The notes under the pieces were generated by a model. The model searched no databases. It had not been told where the DNA came from and saw nothing but the letters and a program-made list of their open reading frames with translations. DNA of 64,000 nucleotides from Paenibacillus sp. CC-CFT747. GTDB taxonomy: Bacteria > Bacillota > Bacilli > Paenibacillales > NBRC-103111. The position numbers were made by a program, and so were the translations under genes. The stretch lies in assembly GCA_030323305.1 (NCBI GenBank), contig CP106741.1, positions 3,967,501 to 4,031,500 of the forward strand, given 5' to 3'. Shown piece after piece: positions 1-10,714 of this stretch (positions are counted from its first letter, which is position 1; every line of letters starts with the position of its first letter).

Positions 1-1
1 C

Positions 2-3000
2 GACAATTTGAAGGCGGAAGTTTCGAAGGAAAGGAGTTATTCCGGAGCCCAAAGCCTGCGAATGATCGATAACGACTCCAAAGCGTCTCTTCAAGTATTC
101 AGCTCGATGCTTCCGGTGACGGAAGGCAAAACCTACCGATTTCAAACCCAAGCTTATGTTCAAGCGAAGAGCGTGCGCCTTTATGTGCACTTTAAAACCA
201 AGGGCAGCAATACCATGACCGAGGGGTTCAATTATTTGGCCAACACGGTCGGATCCTGGACCAAAGTGGAGCAGGAGCTGGTAGCTCCTCCGGGGGCGGA
301 ATATGCCCAAGTTTCCTTTTATTATGGGGCTTCGGGAACGGGGACGGTCGCCTTCTTGGATGATGTGAAGCTGGAGGAGAAGACGGCGACGAGCACGCTC
401 ACACTGCCTTATTCGGATACAAGTATTGATCTCGGTGAGCCGGTTCAGATCGGCATTTCCCAGCGCGCGGTGATCGGAGTAGGTGCCGATGGGAAAGAAG
501 AGCAGTACATAACGACCACCGGTTCGCCGGCCGGCTTCACTGTAGTGGACCTGCTGACGGGCAAGCAGAAATTCTCGCAGCGGGTAGAGGGCGCCACGGA
601 CACGATCTGGGGGATGGACCGCGGGTCGGACGGGAACATCTATTTTGCTTCGACGGGCAAGCTGTACCGTTATGTGGTCGCCACGCAGAAGATTGAGAAC
701 CTGGGAACCAACCCGACGGGGACCACGACGATGTACGATGTCAAAGCCAGCCCGGACGGCAAAATTTACGGAGGCACCTTCCACACGACCGATAACGGAA
801 GAGTGTACGAATACGACATTGCCACCGGGCAGTTCCGGAATCTGGGAATCGCCAAGGAAGGCGAAGCCTACGCTATCGGCCTCGGGGTGACGGATAAGTA
901 TCTGTATGTGGGAACAGGCAGCCATAGCGGCTTGGTCCGTTACGACCGGAAGACCTTGGCCAAAGAAGATTTGACCATTCCCGGCGTAACGGGGGAGAAG
1001 GACAGGAAGCTCGGTGAGGTGGAAAGCTACAACGGCTTCTTGTTTATTTACGGCGGGGATAGATTCCATGTGGTAAAGGAAGATACGCTCGAGTTGATCC
1101 AGACGCTTCCTTTCCAAGCCAAGATCTCTGCCCCGAATCCAGACCATCCGGATACGATCTATTACAAGCTGAACGATGAACTTTATTCTTATAACATGAC
1201 CACCAACACGGCGGCCAAGGTGGAAAGCATTCACGAGCCCCTGCCGGATACCGCCTTTAAAGTATCCCAATGGGTGAAGGCGGACAGCGGCCGGTTCGCG
1301 GGTAAATGGGCGCTGTACAGCATGGCGGCGTTCGGCGAAACCTTCGTCTTCGAGCCGGAAAGCGGCGAATACGAGACGATCTTCGATGAGCTCGCGGCGA
1401 TCGGGACCAGCGTCAATGTGCTGGAGTACAACAAGGGCCTTCTCTACATGAGCGGATTCCAGCGCGGCATGAGCGTGATGGACACCTCAACGGACAAGCT
1501 CATTTACAACGTTCCCGCGTTCCATCAGTCCGAAGGGGTCGGTTTCTATGGGGATGCCGCGTATTTCGGAGCCTACCCGGGTGCGAAAATGTACCGCCTC
1601 GATATGTCCAAACCGCTGAACTATAACGAATTCGGCTGGAGCAATCCGGGCCTTGCCCTCGACATCGCGGATAACCAGAATCGCCCTTATATCATCAAAA
1701 GCGGCGGGGGCAAACTGTTCACCGGAACGTTCCCGGCAAGCGGCTTTGAAGGAGCATTGTCCATTCTAGAGGAGCAGAAGGATGCCGGCGGAACCGTAAC
1801 CGGGGTTACCTACAAGACGTATCCGAACCTGATCCCGAACCAAACCATTATCGGCCTTCAATATTATGAGCCAAGCGGGAAGCTGTTCGGCAGCACGACC
1901 GTGTACGGCTATTTGGGCTCGGTAAGCCCTACCCCTCCCACGACGGAAGGAAAGGTATTCGTGTTCAACCCTTCGACGGGGGCGGTGGAGCATTCGTTTA
2001 CTCCGAAGGTTCCGGGCGTTACCGGAGAAGTCAAGATTATCGGGGACCTGTCCCTCGGTCCGGACGGACTGATCTGGGGGTTCAGGATGCTTTTGTCAGC
2101 ACGACCGCGGGCTATGATGCCTCGGTTTTTGCCATCGATCCCGTTACCTACAAGGTAGTCAAAGCGAAGAAGATTACCCAATCGCCTTACAGCACGAGCA
2201 AATTCCGGCCTTATTATATCCGCTGGTCCAAGGATGGTATTATGTACACCACGGTCGGACGCAAGGTGTATGCGATCGATCCGAAGACCCTGGAAGCCAA
2301 AGCCGTTCTGCCGGGCAAAACGATTAACAACTTGACGCTGGCCGACAATGGGGATATGTATTATACGGAAGGTACGAAGCTGTACAAGCTGCCGATCGCG
2401 CTGAAGGCTTCCCAGCCTGTTCTTGCAAAGCCTCGTTTGCTCTCGGGTGAATCCGCCACCGTTTCCACCGAGCTCAGCATGGCCAATCAGTCCGACCGGG
2501 ATTTCAGCAAAGCCGTGATCACGTATGAATCCGATCACCCTGACATTCTGAGCGTGAACGGAAATACGGTTACCGCCGTAGCTCCGGGAACGGCGAACCT
2601 GACGGCCCGGGTAAGCTTTGAAGGCCAACAGGCGGCTTCTGAAGCCCTTACCGTGACGGTAGGCGAGAATACGGCCCCTGTCCTGGGCGGGCCGGAGGAT
2701 CAAGTGTGGGATTGGCATGCCGCCCCACAGACCCTGCCTTTTACCGTGAGCGATCAGCAAACCGAAGCCGGTGCACTCACCGTGACGGCTTCGAGCAGCA
2801 ACCCGGCGCTTGTTCCGGATTCCGGCATCTCCTTGAACGGAACGGGAGCCGGCCGGACGGTAACGATCGTACCCGCGGCCGGTAAGACAGGGGAAACCAC
2901 GATTACCTTAACGGTAAGCGATGGCGTCCTCACCTCATCGAAGTCGTTTACCCTTCGCGTTACCCGCGACGAGGCCAGCTATTATCCGGTTATCAGCCCA

Positions 3001-3594
3001 ATCGGGGACTTGACGGTTCCGGAAAGCTCGGCTGCCGTGGAGGTTCCGTTCTCGGTAAGCGATAACGATGTGGAGGCGGGCCAGTTACAAGTAACGGCCG
3101 TTACGAAGGACGAAGCTCTTCTTCCGCAGGCCAATCTCGAAATAACCGGAACGGGCTCCAGCCGTGTTCTCCGTTTGAAGCCGGCACCGGATCAAACGGG
3201 CAGCACATCGGTCGAGCTGACGGTGACGAACGGGACTTACCAATCCACCGCTTCCTTCAATGTGACGGTAAAGCCGGCCGTCGCCCCGACGATCACGACC
3301 CTGCCGGACCTGACGATCCATGCGAATGCCAGCACGGGCCAGCTTGTGTTTAACGCAGCCGATACCCGTACGCCGGCCGGTATGCTGATCGTCACGGCTC
3401 ATTCCAGCAACCAGGCTCTCGTGCCGGACGGTCAAATCGAGCTGTCCTGGAACGGTGAGAAGCGCTTCGTCAAGCTGAAGCCTGTGAAGGGGCAGTCGGG
3501 AGAAATCACCATCACCTTGACGGTGCAGGACGAGGATGGCCTGGCCTCCACGTCGGCCTTCCAGGTTACGGTTCTTCCTGGCGGCAAGAAGTAA
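2..3594 (+). CDS. Secreted beta-propeller protein with carbohydrate-binding and Ig-like repeats (5' end missing, one frame break)
   Basis: The frame is open from the first base, so the N-terminus lies outside the window. The first 125 or so residues resemble a CBM4/9-type jelly-roll. A long stretch of repeated propeller blades (NIYFASTGKLYRY, KIYGGTFH, LIWG motifs) follows to about base 2420. Then come one Big_2-like domain (2430-2665) and three tandem Ig/cadherin-like repeats of about 95 residues (2680-3585) with the recurring pattern SSNxALVPxG...G.TxITLTVxDG. The frame changes after the G5 run at 2076-2080; adding one G makes it continuous, about 1197 codons. There is no sortase motif or membrane anchor at the C-terminus. 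It is probably extracellular and may bind polysaccharide; no catalytic residues are recognisable. A terminator follows. Confidence 0.7.
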
Positions 3595-3644
3595 CAGGCA
3601 TCCGTTATCCTGGAAAACTGAGCTAAGATTAGAACAAGCCAACC

Positions 3645-3684
3645 AACCTTGGTCCTTGATTGTGGACCAAGGTTGTTCTTGTTT
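3645..3684 (+). terminator. Hairpin terminator after the propeller protein
   Basis: Perfect 11-bp arms AACCTTGGTCC (3645-3655) and GGACCAAGGTT (3664-3674), 8-nt loop, then a T-rich tail. It separates the secreted protein from the PIG-L deacetylase. Confidence 0.85.
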
Positions 3685-3780
3685 AGCGCTGTCCCCGCTG
3701 AAACAGACCGCTTATTTCTTAGGTAATCGGCCGCCAATATATGGTAAACTTAGGGTAATCCCATGGAGAGGAGCTAGTCT

Positions 3781-4491
3781 ATGAACATACTGGCCGTCGG
3801 CTGCCATCCGGATGATCTGGAGATCGGCTGCGGGGGAACGTTATCGAAATATGCGGCGCAGGGCCACGCCGTCACCATGGTTCATGTGGCGAACGGTAAC
3901 AAGGGGCACAAGGTCATTCCATCCGAGGAATTGAAGCGGATCCGCGCGCAGGAAGCCCGGAACGCAGGCGCCTTAATCGGAGCGACGGTCATCAGCCTCG
4001 ATGTCCCCGATCTTGCCGTCCGATCCGACAACGACGAATGGGTCCGGCGGCTGGTTGACGTGATCCGCCAAACGGAGCCTGACCTTATCATTACCCACCC
4101 TCCCGAGGACTACATGAAAGATCACATGGAGGTGTCCAAAGCGGTTTTCGATGCGAGCTTCTCCGCCACCGTTCCCTATTATGAGGCTTCGGTGCCGGCT
4201 CCGGCTCATCCGAAGGTCGCGCCTATCTTCTATATGGACACCTTGGCCGGTGTCGGCTTCCTGCCGGAGGAGTACGTCGACATTACCGATCATATCGAAA
4301 CCAAGATCGCCATGAATGCTGCGCATGAAAGTCAGATCCGCTGGCTCTACGAGCATGACGGCATCGATTTTCTGGATTTCGTGCGGACCGTTTCCAAATT
4401 CCGAGGCCTGCAGTGCGGCGCAGGATTCGCCGAGGGGTTCGTACAAGCGAAGGCGTGGCCTCGCCTGACGGCCGGCAGACTTCTTCCCTAA
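3781..4491 (+). CDS. PIG-L family (LmbE/BshB-like) zinc-dependent deacetylase
   Basis: A 236-residue protein starting MNILAVGCHPDDLEIGCGG. The HPDD motif at residues 8-11 provides two zinc ligands and the catalytic Asp typical of PIG-L enzymes; the third zinc His is in KDHMEVSKAV near residue 117. The family removes N-acetyl groups from GlcNAc-type substrates, as in bacillithiol synthesis (BshB) and N-acetylchitobiose metabolism. GAGAGGAG lies just upstream of the ATG. A Gfo/Idh/MocA dehydrogenase starts 33 bases downstream, so the pair is likely co-transcribed and suggests modified amino-sugar metabolism. It is not beside other bsh genes, so calling it bshB would be unsafe. Confidence 0.85.
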   Translation: MNILAVGCHPDDLEIGCGGTLSKYAAQGHAVTMVHVANGNKGHKVIPSEELKRIRAQEARNAGALIGATVISLDVPDLAVRSDNDEWVRRLVDVIRQTEPDLIITHPPEDYMKDHMEVSKAVFDASFSATVPYYEASVPAPAHPKVAPIFYMDTLAGVGFLPEEYVDITDHIETKIAMNAAHESQIRWLYEHDGIDFLDFVRTVSKFRGLQCGAGFAEGFVQAKAWPRLTAGRLLP

Positions 4492-4524
4492 ACGGAAGCA
4501 TCCCCTTGAACAGGAGCTGAATCG

Positions 4525-5499
4525 ATGACTTTGCGAATAGGTTTTATTGGGGTGGGCGGAATTGCCCAGCATCATATGCTGCAGCTGAAAGAAATTCCTG
4601 AAGCTCAGGTCGTCCTGGTGTACGACGTAAACCGGGAAGCCACGGAGCAAACGGCCGCCGGGCTTGGGGCCAGAGCAGCCGGAAGTGCCGATGAAGTATT
4701 GGACAAAAGCCAGGTGGACGCCGTCTATGTGTGCGTGCCGCCTTTTGCGCGGGAGGAACTGGAGGTGACGGCAGCCCGGCGGGGAATCCCCTTCTTCGTG
4801 GAGAAGCCGCTTGGCGTTGATCTGGAGCTGGTCCGCCGCAAAGCAGCGGTAATCCGGGAGAGCGGCGTCCTCCATGCAGTCGGCTATGTCCTGCGCTATT
4901 ACGATACGGTACAGAGGGCCAAGAACTATCTGCAGAACAAGCCTTATCACCTGGTGCAGGCGAGTCGTCTCGGAGGAAGTCATCCTTCGAAATGGTGGAA
5001 GCAGCTGGACCTGTCGGGCGGGAATCTGGTGGATGCGGCCACCCATCAGGTGGACCTGCTGCGGTATGCCGCCGGAGAGTTCAAGGAGGTTTTTGCGTCC
5101 TTCGGCCAAACGGCCATCCGTCAGCTGGACCCGGACGCGACCATTTACGATTCGGGCGCGCTGTCCTTTACCATGCAGTCGGGAGCGGTAGGCAGCCTCA
5201 CCGAATCCTGCATGTCGACTATCCATCCAGGTAACGAGGTGCGGGTGTACGGAAGCGACTTCTTCCTGGAATTAAGCGGGAACGGAAGAACCCTCCTGAT
5301 TAAGGATGCGGGCGGCGAGCAGACCTGGACGTCCGAGAAGAATGCCTTTCTTGAACAGGCAAGGGCCTTCCTTCAGGCCGTATCCACAGGTTCCCGGGAG
5401 CCCATTCTCTGCGACTATGATGACGGGCTGAAAACACTCGAATTCACATTAGCGGCTAACCGGTCGGGCTTGGAACGGCGGGTCGTGGAGCTCGCTTAG
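4525..5499 (+). CDS. Gfo/Idh/MocA family NAD(P)-dependent sugar dehydrogenase
   Basis: 324 residues. The N-terminal Rossmann fold starts IGFIGVGGIAQHH (G-x-G-x-x-A), and the conserved EKPLG motif near residue 93 carries the catalytic Lys. The C-terminal half (DAATHQVDLLRYA) is the substrate-binding alpha/beta domain with the usual HxxD-like pair. The family oxidises or reduces cyclic polyols and sugars such as inositol, glucose and UDP-sugars; the substrate cannot be told from sequence. It follows the PIG-L deacetylase by 33 bases and is closed by a strong terminator, so the two form a short operon. Confidence 0.88.
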   Translation: MTLRIGFIGVGGIAQHHMLQLKEIPEAQVVLVYDVNREATEQTAAGLGARAAGSADEVLDKSQVDAVYVCVPPFAREELEVTAARRGIPFFVEKPLGVDLELVRRKAAVIRESGVLHAVGYVLRYYDTVQRAKNYLQNKPYHLVQASRLGGSHPSKWWKQLDLSGGNLVDAATHQVDLLRYAAGEFKEVFASFGQTAIRQLDPDATIYDSGALSFTMQSGAVGSLTESCMSTIHPGNEVRVYGSDFFLELSGNGRTLLIKDAGGEQTWTSEKNAFLEQARAFLQAVSTGSREPILCDYDDGLKTLEFTLAANRSGLERRVVELA

Positions 5500-5525
5500 T
5501 AGCAGGAGAAGAATAACGAATAAGC

Positions 5526-5568
5526 AGGCGATCGCTAACCGGAGAAGCACCGGAGCGATCGCCTTTTT
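5526..5568 (+). terminator. Hairpin terminator
   Basis: Perfect arms AGGCGATCGCT (5526-5536) and AGCGATCGCCT (5554-5564) followed by T5. It ends the deacetylase-dehydrogenase operon and faces the 3' end of the minus-strand LysR gene. Confidence 0.9.
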
Positions 5569-5618
5569 GCATGGCGGGTCTGACGCTTTATTTCATTAGA
5601 GGGAAGAGACCCGGCCGG

Positions 5619-6497
5619 TCATTCCATCGTTTCAATAAATTGACTGGCGCAGGTGGAGAGGGGGACCTGACGCATGGTCAGGATGCCGACCTGGGAAGGA
5701 GGGATGTCCACGTCGAGCTCAATCTCGAACAGGGACCCCTCTTCCAGCTCCTTGGCTACGAATTCGCGGGTGATGTAGGAAATGCCCAGACCATTACGGG
5801 CGAATTCAATTAGCAGCTCCACGCTCCCAACTTCAATCTCGGGCTTGATGGCATACCCGTAGCTTTGGAACAGCTCGGTAATGCCTGTCCGGGCCCGGCT
5901 GTTCCGGGAGAACAGGATGATCGGGTACTGCAGAAGCTGGTCCAGGGACAGCTTCCTTCCCTTCAGCTCGGAATAGCGGGTGCCGGCTACGAAGCCGTCC
6001 TGCAGCTGGATGTTCTCCCTTACCTTCAGCTGAGGATCCACAATGGGCAAACGGACGACGCCCATGTCGATGGAGCCTTCCTTCAGAAAGGCAATGATTT
6101 CCGGCGTCGTTCCGTGCTTCAGGTGGAGGCGGATGCCGGGATGGAGCCGGTGAAACTCTTCGAGATAGGGCTGCAGGTAATGCTTGAATAATGAATCGCT
6201 GCCGCCGATTCTCAGCTCGCCGCTGTCCAGATTTTTGAGGGCGGCCATCTTCTCCTCCGCCAGCGTGAGCAGGGTTTGGGATTGTTCGATATACGAGAAC
6301 AGGACGGCTCCCTCTTGCGTAAGCGTAACGCCTTTGGAGCTGCGGTAAAACAAGGTGAGGCCGAACCGGTCCTCCAGCTGTTTGATGGAGTGGCTGACGC
6401 TCGGCTGGGTCAGGTGAAGCATTTTGGCCGCCTGGGTCAGGCTGTTGGTCTTGGCGGCCCAGTAAAACACTTTGTACAATTCATAGTTTATGGTCAT
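5619..6497 (-). CDS. LysR family transcriptional regulator
   Basis: 292 residues. The N-terminal winged helix-turn-helix is clear (residues 1-60, NSLTQAAKMLHLTQPSVSHSIKQLE without its flanks), followed by the LysR substrate-binding domain starting near GELRIGGSDSLFK. The ATG is divergent from transketolase, with 107 bp between the two start codons. In this family such an arrangement usually means the regulator controls the divergent gene and itself. Two short palindromes lie in the shared region (see 6521-6547). The effector is unknown; a pentose-phosphate or sugar-phosphate signal would fit the neighbours but is inference. Confidence 0.9.
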   Translation of the reverse strand: MTINYELYKVFYWAAKTNSLTQAAKMLHLTQPSVSHSIKQLEDRFGLTLFYRSSKGVTLTQEGAVLFSYIEQSQTLLTLAEEKMAALKNLDSGELRIGGSDSLFKHYLQPYLEEFHRLHPGIRLHLKHGTTPEIIAFLKEGSIDMGVVRLPIVDPQLKVRENIQLQDGFVAGTRYSELKGRKLSLDQLLQYPIILFSRNSRARTGITELFQSYGYAIKPEIEVGSVELLIEFARNGLGISYITREFVAKELEEGSLFEIELDVDIPPSQVGILTMRQVPLSTCASQFIETME

Positions 6498-6520
6498 AGA
6501 CAGGATTTATGGCTCCTATG

Positions 6521-6547
6521 GAATCTATTCATTACTCGTATGGAGTA
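6521..6547. promoter_or_regulatory. Candidate LysR operator between the LysR gene and tkt
   Basis: Two adjacent perfect inverted repeats: GAAT-CT-ATTC (6521-6530) and TACTC-N5-GAGTA (6533-6547). The second has the partly dyadic T-Nx-A form expected for LysR binding. Both lie in the short divergent intergenic region. Binding is inferred. Confidence 0.45.
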
Positions 6548-6604
6548 TATCCGTATTATAGTGGAATCAGATACAGGATACCAGAGCTTGGGAGGACTAG
6601 AACT

Positions 6605-8599
6605 ATGCTTATAACTAAAACGGTGGAGCAGTTATCCGTCGATACGATCCGGACGCTTTCGATCGATGCGGTCAACAGCGCCAACTCGGGACATCCGGGA
6701 CTGCCGATGGGGGCGGCCCCGATGGCTTATGCGCTGTGGGCAAATGTCATGAACCATAACCCCAACCATTCGAAGTGGTTTAACCGCGATCGCTTCGTGC
6801 TGTCCGCCGGTCACGGCTCGGCGCTGTTGTACAGCCTTCTGCATCTATTCGGTTATCAGGTGACGATCGAGGACCTGAAACAATTCCGCCAGCTGAACAG
6901 CCGGACGCCGGGGCATCCCGAATTCGGCCATACCGATGGAGTAGAGGCTACGACGGGACCGCTCGGGCAGGGATTGGCCAATGCCGTCGGAATGGCGATG
7001 GCGGAAGCGCATCTCGCCTCCAAATTCAATCGCGACGCTTTCCCGGTCGTCGACCATTATACGTATGCGCTGGTGGGCGACGGCTGCTTGATGGAAGGCA
7101 TCTCCTATGAGGCGATGTCCATGGCCGGGCACATGAAGCTGGGCAAGCTGATCGTGCTGTATGATTCGAACGACATTTCGCTTGACGGGCCTCTGTCCCT
7201 CTCGTTCGGGGAACAGATGAAGAAGAGAGTGGAGTCCGCCGAATGGGAATATTTGCGGGTGGAGGACGGCAACGACCTGTCGAGCATCACCGAGGCGATC
7301 CAGGCCGCCAAGCAAAATACGGAACAGCCGACCCTGATCGAAATTCGCACCATCATCGGGTACGGCAGCAAGGCGGCGGGGACGAACAAAGTCCACGGCA
7401 ACCCGCTCGGGAAGGAAGAAGCCAAGGCAACGAAGGAAGCGTACGGCTGGACGTATGAGGATGAGTTTACCGTTCCGGAGGAAGTGAAGGCCCATTACGC
7501 CGAGCTCCGGCAGAAGGGGCAGGCCAAGGAAGAAGAGTGGAACGAGCTGGTCCGCTCCTACCGGGCGAAGCATCCCGAGCTCGGCCAGGAGCTCGACCGG
7601 GCGATGGACGGGAAGGTCTCTCTGGAGGCGGGCGACATCCTCACCTTCGACACTTCGAAGGCGCTATCCACCCGGGTCGCGAGCGGCGAGACCATCAATC
7701 ATCTGGTGGGTATCGTTCCTTCGCTCTTCGGCGGCAGTGCCGATCTGTCCCACTCGACGATGACGGATATTCGCGGAGAACAGAAGTTTGCGGTAGAATC
7801 ATATTCAGGGCGCAACGTTTACTTCGGCGTCCGGGAGCATGCGATGGGAGCGGCCGGCAACGGCTTGGCCCTGCACGGAGGCGTGAAGCCGTTCGTCAGC
7901 ACGTTCTTCGTGTTCAGCGATTACCTGCGCCCCTCTATTAGGCTCGCGGCCCTGCAAAAGCTGCCGGTCGTGTACGTGTTTACCCACGATTCGATTGCCG
8001 TCGGCGAAGACGGGCCTACGCATGAGCCGGTGGAGCACCTCGCCGCGCTGCGCACCATCCCGGGACTGACGGTGATCCGGCCGTCCGATGCCAACGAGAC
8101 GGCAAGCGCTTGGGCGTATGCGCTGCAGCAAACGGAAGGGCCGGTCGCCCTCGTGCTGAGCCGGCAGAATCTGCCTGTCTTGGAGGCGACCAAAGGGAAC
8201 CTCGAAGGGGTGGCGCGCGGCGGATATATCCTCGAAGAAACCAATGGGCAGCCGGACCTCATCCTCATCGCGACCGGCTCGGAAGTCTCACTTGCGTTGA
8301 ACACCAAGGCGGAGCTCGAGCAGCAGCAGCTTTCGGTTCGTGTGGTGGCCATGCCTTGCCGGGAGCAGTTCGACCGTCAACCGGACGCTTACCAAGAGCA
8401 GGTTCTGCCGGATTCGGTGACCAAGCGCCTGGTCATGGAAGCGGGAATTTCCCTCGGCTGGGACCGTTACGCGGGAGCGGAAGGGAAAGTGCTGTCGATC
8501 GAGAGCTTCGGCGCCTCCGGACCAGGAGGAGCGGTCATGGAATCGTTCGGTTTCTCCGTAAGCAACGCCGTTCGTTTGGCTAAAGAAATCCTGAAGTAA
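6605..8599 (+). CDS. tkt: Transketolase
   Basis: 664 residues, the normal length for bacterial transketolase. It transfers two-carbon ketol units between pentose-phosphate sugars using thiamine pyrophosphate and Mg2+. Visible hallmarks are the N-terminal [12 protein letters not shown], the TPP motif GDGCLMEG with a downstream DSND, the [16 protein letters not shown] segment, and the C-terminal domain ending in EILK. I chose the ATG at 6605 because GGGAGGA sits just upstream and the protein then starts at the family's usual position; the frame is open further upstream. A transaldolase-family gene starts 27 bases downstream, so the two are probably a non-oxidative pentose-phosphate operon controlled by the divergent LysR regulator. 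Confidence 0.97.
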   Translation: MLITKTVEQLSVDTIRTLSIDAVNSANSGHPGLPMGAAPMAYALWANVMNHNPNHSKWFNRDRFVLSAGHGSALLYSLLHLFGYQVTIEDLKQFRQLNSRTPGHPEFGHTDGVEATTGPLGQGLANAVGMAMAEAHLASKFNRDAFPVVDHYTYALVGDGCLMEGISYEAMSMAGHMKLGKLIVLYDSNDISLDGPLSLSFGEQMKKRVESAEWEYLRVEDGNDLSSITEAIQAAKQNTEQPTLIEIRTIIGYGSKAAGTNKVHGNPLGKEEAKATKEAYGWTYEDEFTVPEEVKAHYAELRQKGQAKEEEWNELVRSYRAKHPELGQELDRAMDGKVSLEAGDILTFDTSKALSTRVASGETINHLVGIVPSLFGGSADLSHSTMTDIRGEQKFAVESYSGRNVYFGVREHAMGAAGNGLALHGGVKPFVSTFFVFSDYLRPSIRLAALQKLPVVYVFTHDSIAVGEDGPTHEPVEHLAALRTIPGLTVIRPSDANETASAWAYALQQTEGPVALVLSRQNLPVLEATKGNLEGVARGGYILEETNGQPDLILIATGSEVSLALNTKAELEQQQLSVRVVAMPCREQFDRQPDAYQEQVLPDSVTKRLVMEAGISLGWDRYAGAEGKVLSIESFGASGPGGAVMESFGFSVSNAVRLAKEILK

Positions 8600-8626
8600 A
8601 TTTACTTTCCAAGGAGGTTGTCAACG

Positions 8627-9295
8627 ATGAAACTGTTTATTGACACGGCCAACGTAGAGGACATCAAGAAAGCTTATAAAGTCGGACTGTTGTCCGGGGT
8701 TACGACCAATCCTTCACTGGTTGCCAAAGAGGGAGTAAAATTTGAGGACCGCATTGCCGAAATCCTGCAGGCCGTGCCCGAGGTCGAATCCGTTTCGGCC
8801 GAAGTCACGCCGGATGCTCTTACGGCAGAAGACATGATTGCACAGGCCAATGAACTGATCAAGATCAACAACGGAGACAAGAACATCACCATCAAGCTTC
8901 CGATGACGCTCGAAGGGCTGGAGGCGTGCCGTTACCTGACCCGCAAAGGCGTAAAAACCAACGTGACGCTGGTCTTTACCGTCAATCAAGCACTCTTGGC
9001 CGCGCGGGCGGGAGCCACTTACGTATCTCCTTTCCTCGGCCGCTTGGATGACATCTCCGAGGACGGGGTTCTGCTGGTTACGAAAATCGCGGAGCTGTTC
9101 CGCATTCACAACTTCGATTCCCAAATTATCGCCGCCTCGGTCCGGCATCCGGACCATGTGACCCGGGTAGCGATGGCGGGCGCTCATATCGCCACCATGC
9201 CGTTCTCCGTCATCGAACAAATGGCCAAGCATCCCCTGACCGATCAAGGGATGGCCAAGTTTGCGGACGATTGGAAGAAGACGAAGCTTTCTTAA
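8627..9295 (+). CDS. tal: Transaldolase / fructose-6-phosphate aldolase family protein
   Basis: 222 residues, the short form of the family (MipB/TalC type). It starts [16 protein letters not shown], has the Schiff-base Lys in IKLPMTLEG, and the conserved [13 protein letters not shown] and [20 protein letters not shown] segments. In Bacilli, proteins of this length usually act as transaldolase in the non-oxidative pentose-phosphate pathway; sequence alone does not exclude fructose-6-phosphate aldolase activity. AAGGAGG at 8611-8617 fits the ATG at 8627 better than the in-frame TTG at 8618. It is co-transcribed with tkt and followed by a terminator. Confidence 0.93.
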   Translation: MKLFIDTANVEDIKKAYKVGLLSGVTTNPSLVAKEGVKFEDRIAEILQAVPEVESVSAEVTPDALTAEDMIAQANELIKINNGDKNITIKLPMTLEGLEACRYLTRKGVKTNVTLVFTVNQALLAARAGATYVSPFLGRLDDISEDGVLLVTKIAELFRIHNFDSQIIAASVRHPDHVTRVAMAGAHIATMPFSVIEQMAKHPLTDQGMAKFADDWKKTKLS

Positions 9296-9320
9296 ACCTG
9301 TCTTGATGATTAAACAAGGA

Positions 9321-9342
9321 AGAGGCCCAAGGGCCTCTTTTT
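9321..9342 (+). terminator. Hairpin terminator after tkt-tal
   Basis: AGAGGCCC-AA-GGGCCTCT followed by a T5 tail. Confidence 0.88.
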
Positions 9343-9495
9343 GCATTATAGATGAAAGATAGAACCCCGGGGAAACCGTTCTGCAGCCGATCTAGGTCCA
9401 TATCAAAATCGGGTATGTTTTTGCAATAGGCCGCTATTCTTTGCTCTCTTCTCTCATGGTACCCTATCGGAAGAGAGACCAAGAAAGAGAGGGCG

Positions 9496-10446
9496 ATGAA
9501 GGTGAAGTACCGCACATTGGGAGGGACGGGGCTTCGGGTATCGGCGCTTAGCTTCGGCGCCTCGTCACTAGGATCCGTTTTTCGGGAAACCGATGAATCG
9601 GAAAGTATCCGAACCGTGGAGGAAGCGGTCGACAGCGGCATCAACCTGATCGACGTGTCCCCTTATTACGGCTTGACCAAAGCGGAGACGGTGCTGGGTA
9701 AAGCGATCGCTTCGATCCCGCGGGACCGGTTCCTTCTGTCGACAAAGGCCGGGCGTTACGGGGACCGGGAGTTCGATTTCTCGGAGCGCCGCATCCTGCA
9801 AAGTGTTGAGGAAAGCTTGGCCCGGCTGCAGACCGATTATGTGGACATCCTGTTCCTCCATGATATCGAATTCGTTCCGTTCGAGGAGGTGGCGGAAGGG
9901 GCGTTCCGCGCGCTGGAGACCCTTAAGCAGTCCGGCAAAATCCGGTTCGGCGGCGTGTCGGGGCTTCCCCTGACCGTTTTCGAGAAGGCCCTTGCCCATA
10001 CTTCGCTTGATGCGGTGCTGTCCTACTGCCATTATTCCTTGAACGACACCGCGTTGCTTACTATCCTTCCCCTGCTCGAGGAACGGGGAGTCGGCCTCGT
10101 GAACGCTTCGCCGCTCTCGATGGGCCTCCTGGGTCATCGCCCGGTGGCCGAATGGCATCCCGCAAGCGGGGAAATAAAACGGGTGTGCCGGGAAGCGGCC
10201 GCCTATTGCGAACGCCACGGGGCGGATCTCGCCAAGCTCGCCGTTCAATTTGCGACAGCCGAGGAGCGCATCCCCACGACCCTGGTCAGCACGGCCAACC
10301 CGGACCATATCCGCCGCAACGTCCTATGGACCGAGGAGCCGATGGACGAGTCCCTGTTGAAGGAAGTGCTCCGCATCCTGGAGCCGATCCGCAACCAAAC
10401 CTGGGTGAGCGGGCTGCCGGAGTATAACCCGGAATTGCCTGCCTGA
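9496..10446 (+). CDS. Aldo/keto reductase, L-galactose/L-fucose dehydrogenase-like
   Basis: 316 residues. The AKR TIM barrel is recognisable from RTLGGTGLRVSALSFG at the N-terminus and the catalytic tetrad: Asp and Tyr in LIDVSPYYG, Lys in LLSTKAGRYG and His in LFLHDIEFV. The SPYYG...STKAGRY arrangement resembles L-galactose and L-fucose/D-threo-aldose dehydrogenases, which oxidise sugars to lactones with NAD(P)+. That sub-assignment is inference. It is monocistronic, with a ribosome site AGAAAGAGAGGG and a strong terminator. Confidence 0.85.
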   Translation: MKVKYRTLGGTGLRVSALSFGASSLGSVFRETDESESIRTVEEAVDSGINLIDVSPYYGLTKAETVLGKAIASIPRDRFLLSTKAGRYGDREFDFSERRILQSVEESLARLQTDYVDILFLHDIEFVPFEEVAEGAFRALETLKQSGKIRFGGVSGLPLTVFEKALAHTSLDAVLSYCHYSLNDTALLTILPLLEERGVGLVNASPLSMGLLGHRPVAEWHPASGEIKRVCREAAAYCERHGADLAKLAVQFATAEERIPTTLVSTANPDHIRRNVLWTEEPMDESLLKEVLRILEPIRNQTWVSGLPEYNPELPA

Positions 10447-10479
10447 TCCCGCCCGAAGAACTATAACGTCTTCCCTCTA

Positions 10480-10506
10480 AAGCCCGCCGGCACCGGCGGG
10501 CTTTTT
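10480..10506 (+). terminator. Hairpin terminator
   Basis: AAGCCCGCCGG-CA-CCGGCGGGCTT, 11-bp perfect arms, ending in T5. Confidence 0.92.
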
Positions 10507-10714
10507 GGCTGTTTTCCCGAGGAAATCCCCGGATCCCGGCCTCCCCATATTCAATAATCGGCGATATACAATTTCCGCAAACCCGCGCCGGAACTGGATT
10601 ATCGTATACCTCTTCGAAACATGTCTATGGTGTTACTTCCTCTTTTGCGTTTGAATAAGAGACGTACCGTAAACATCAGGCCGTTACAAAAATGGCGGAT
10701 AAGGAGAAAGAGAG

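Noticed and set aside
1909-2760. Long antisense open frame opposite the propeller gene
   Set aside because: It lacks a ribosome site and any recognisable motif and mirrors the codon structure of the plus-strand gene; similar antisense frames occur opposite most genes here.
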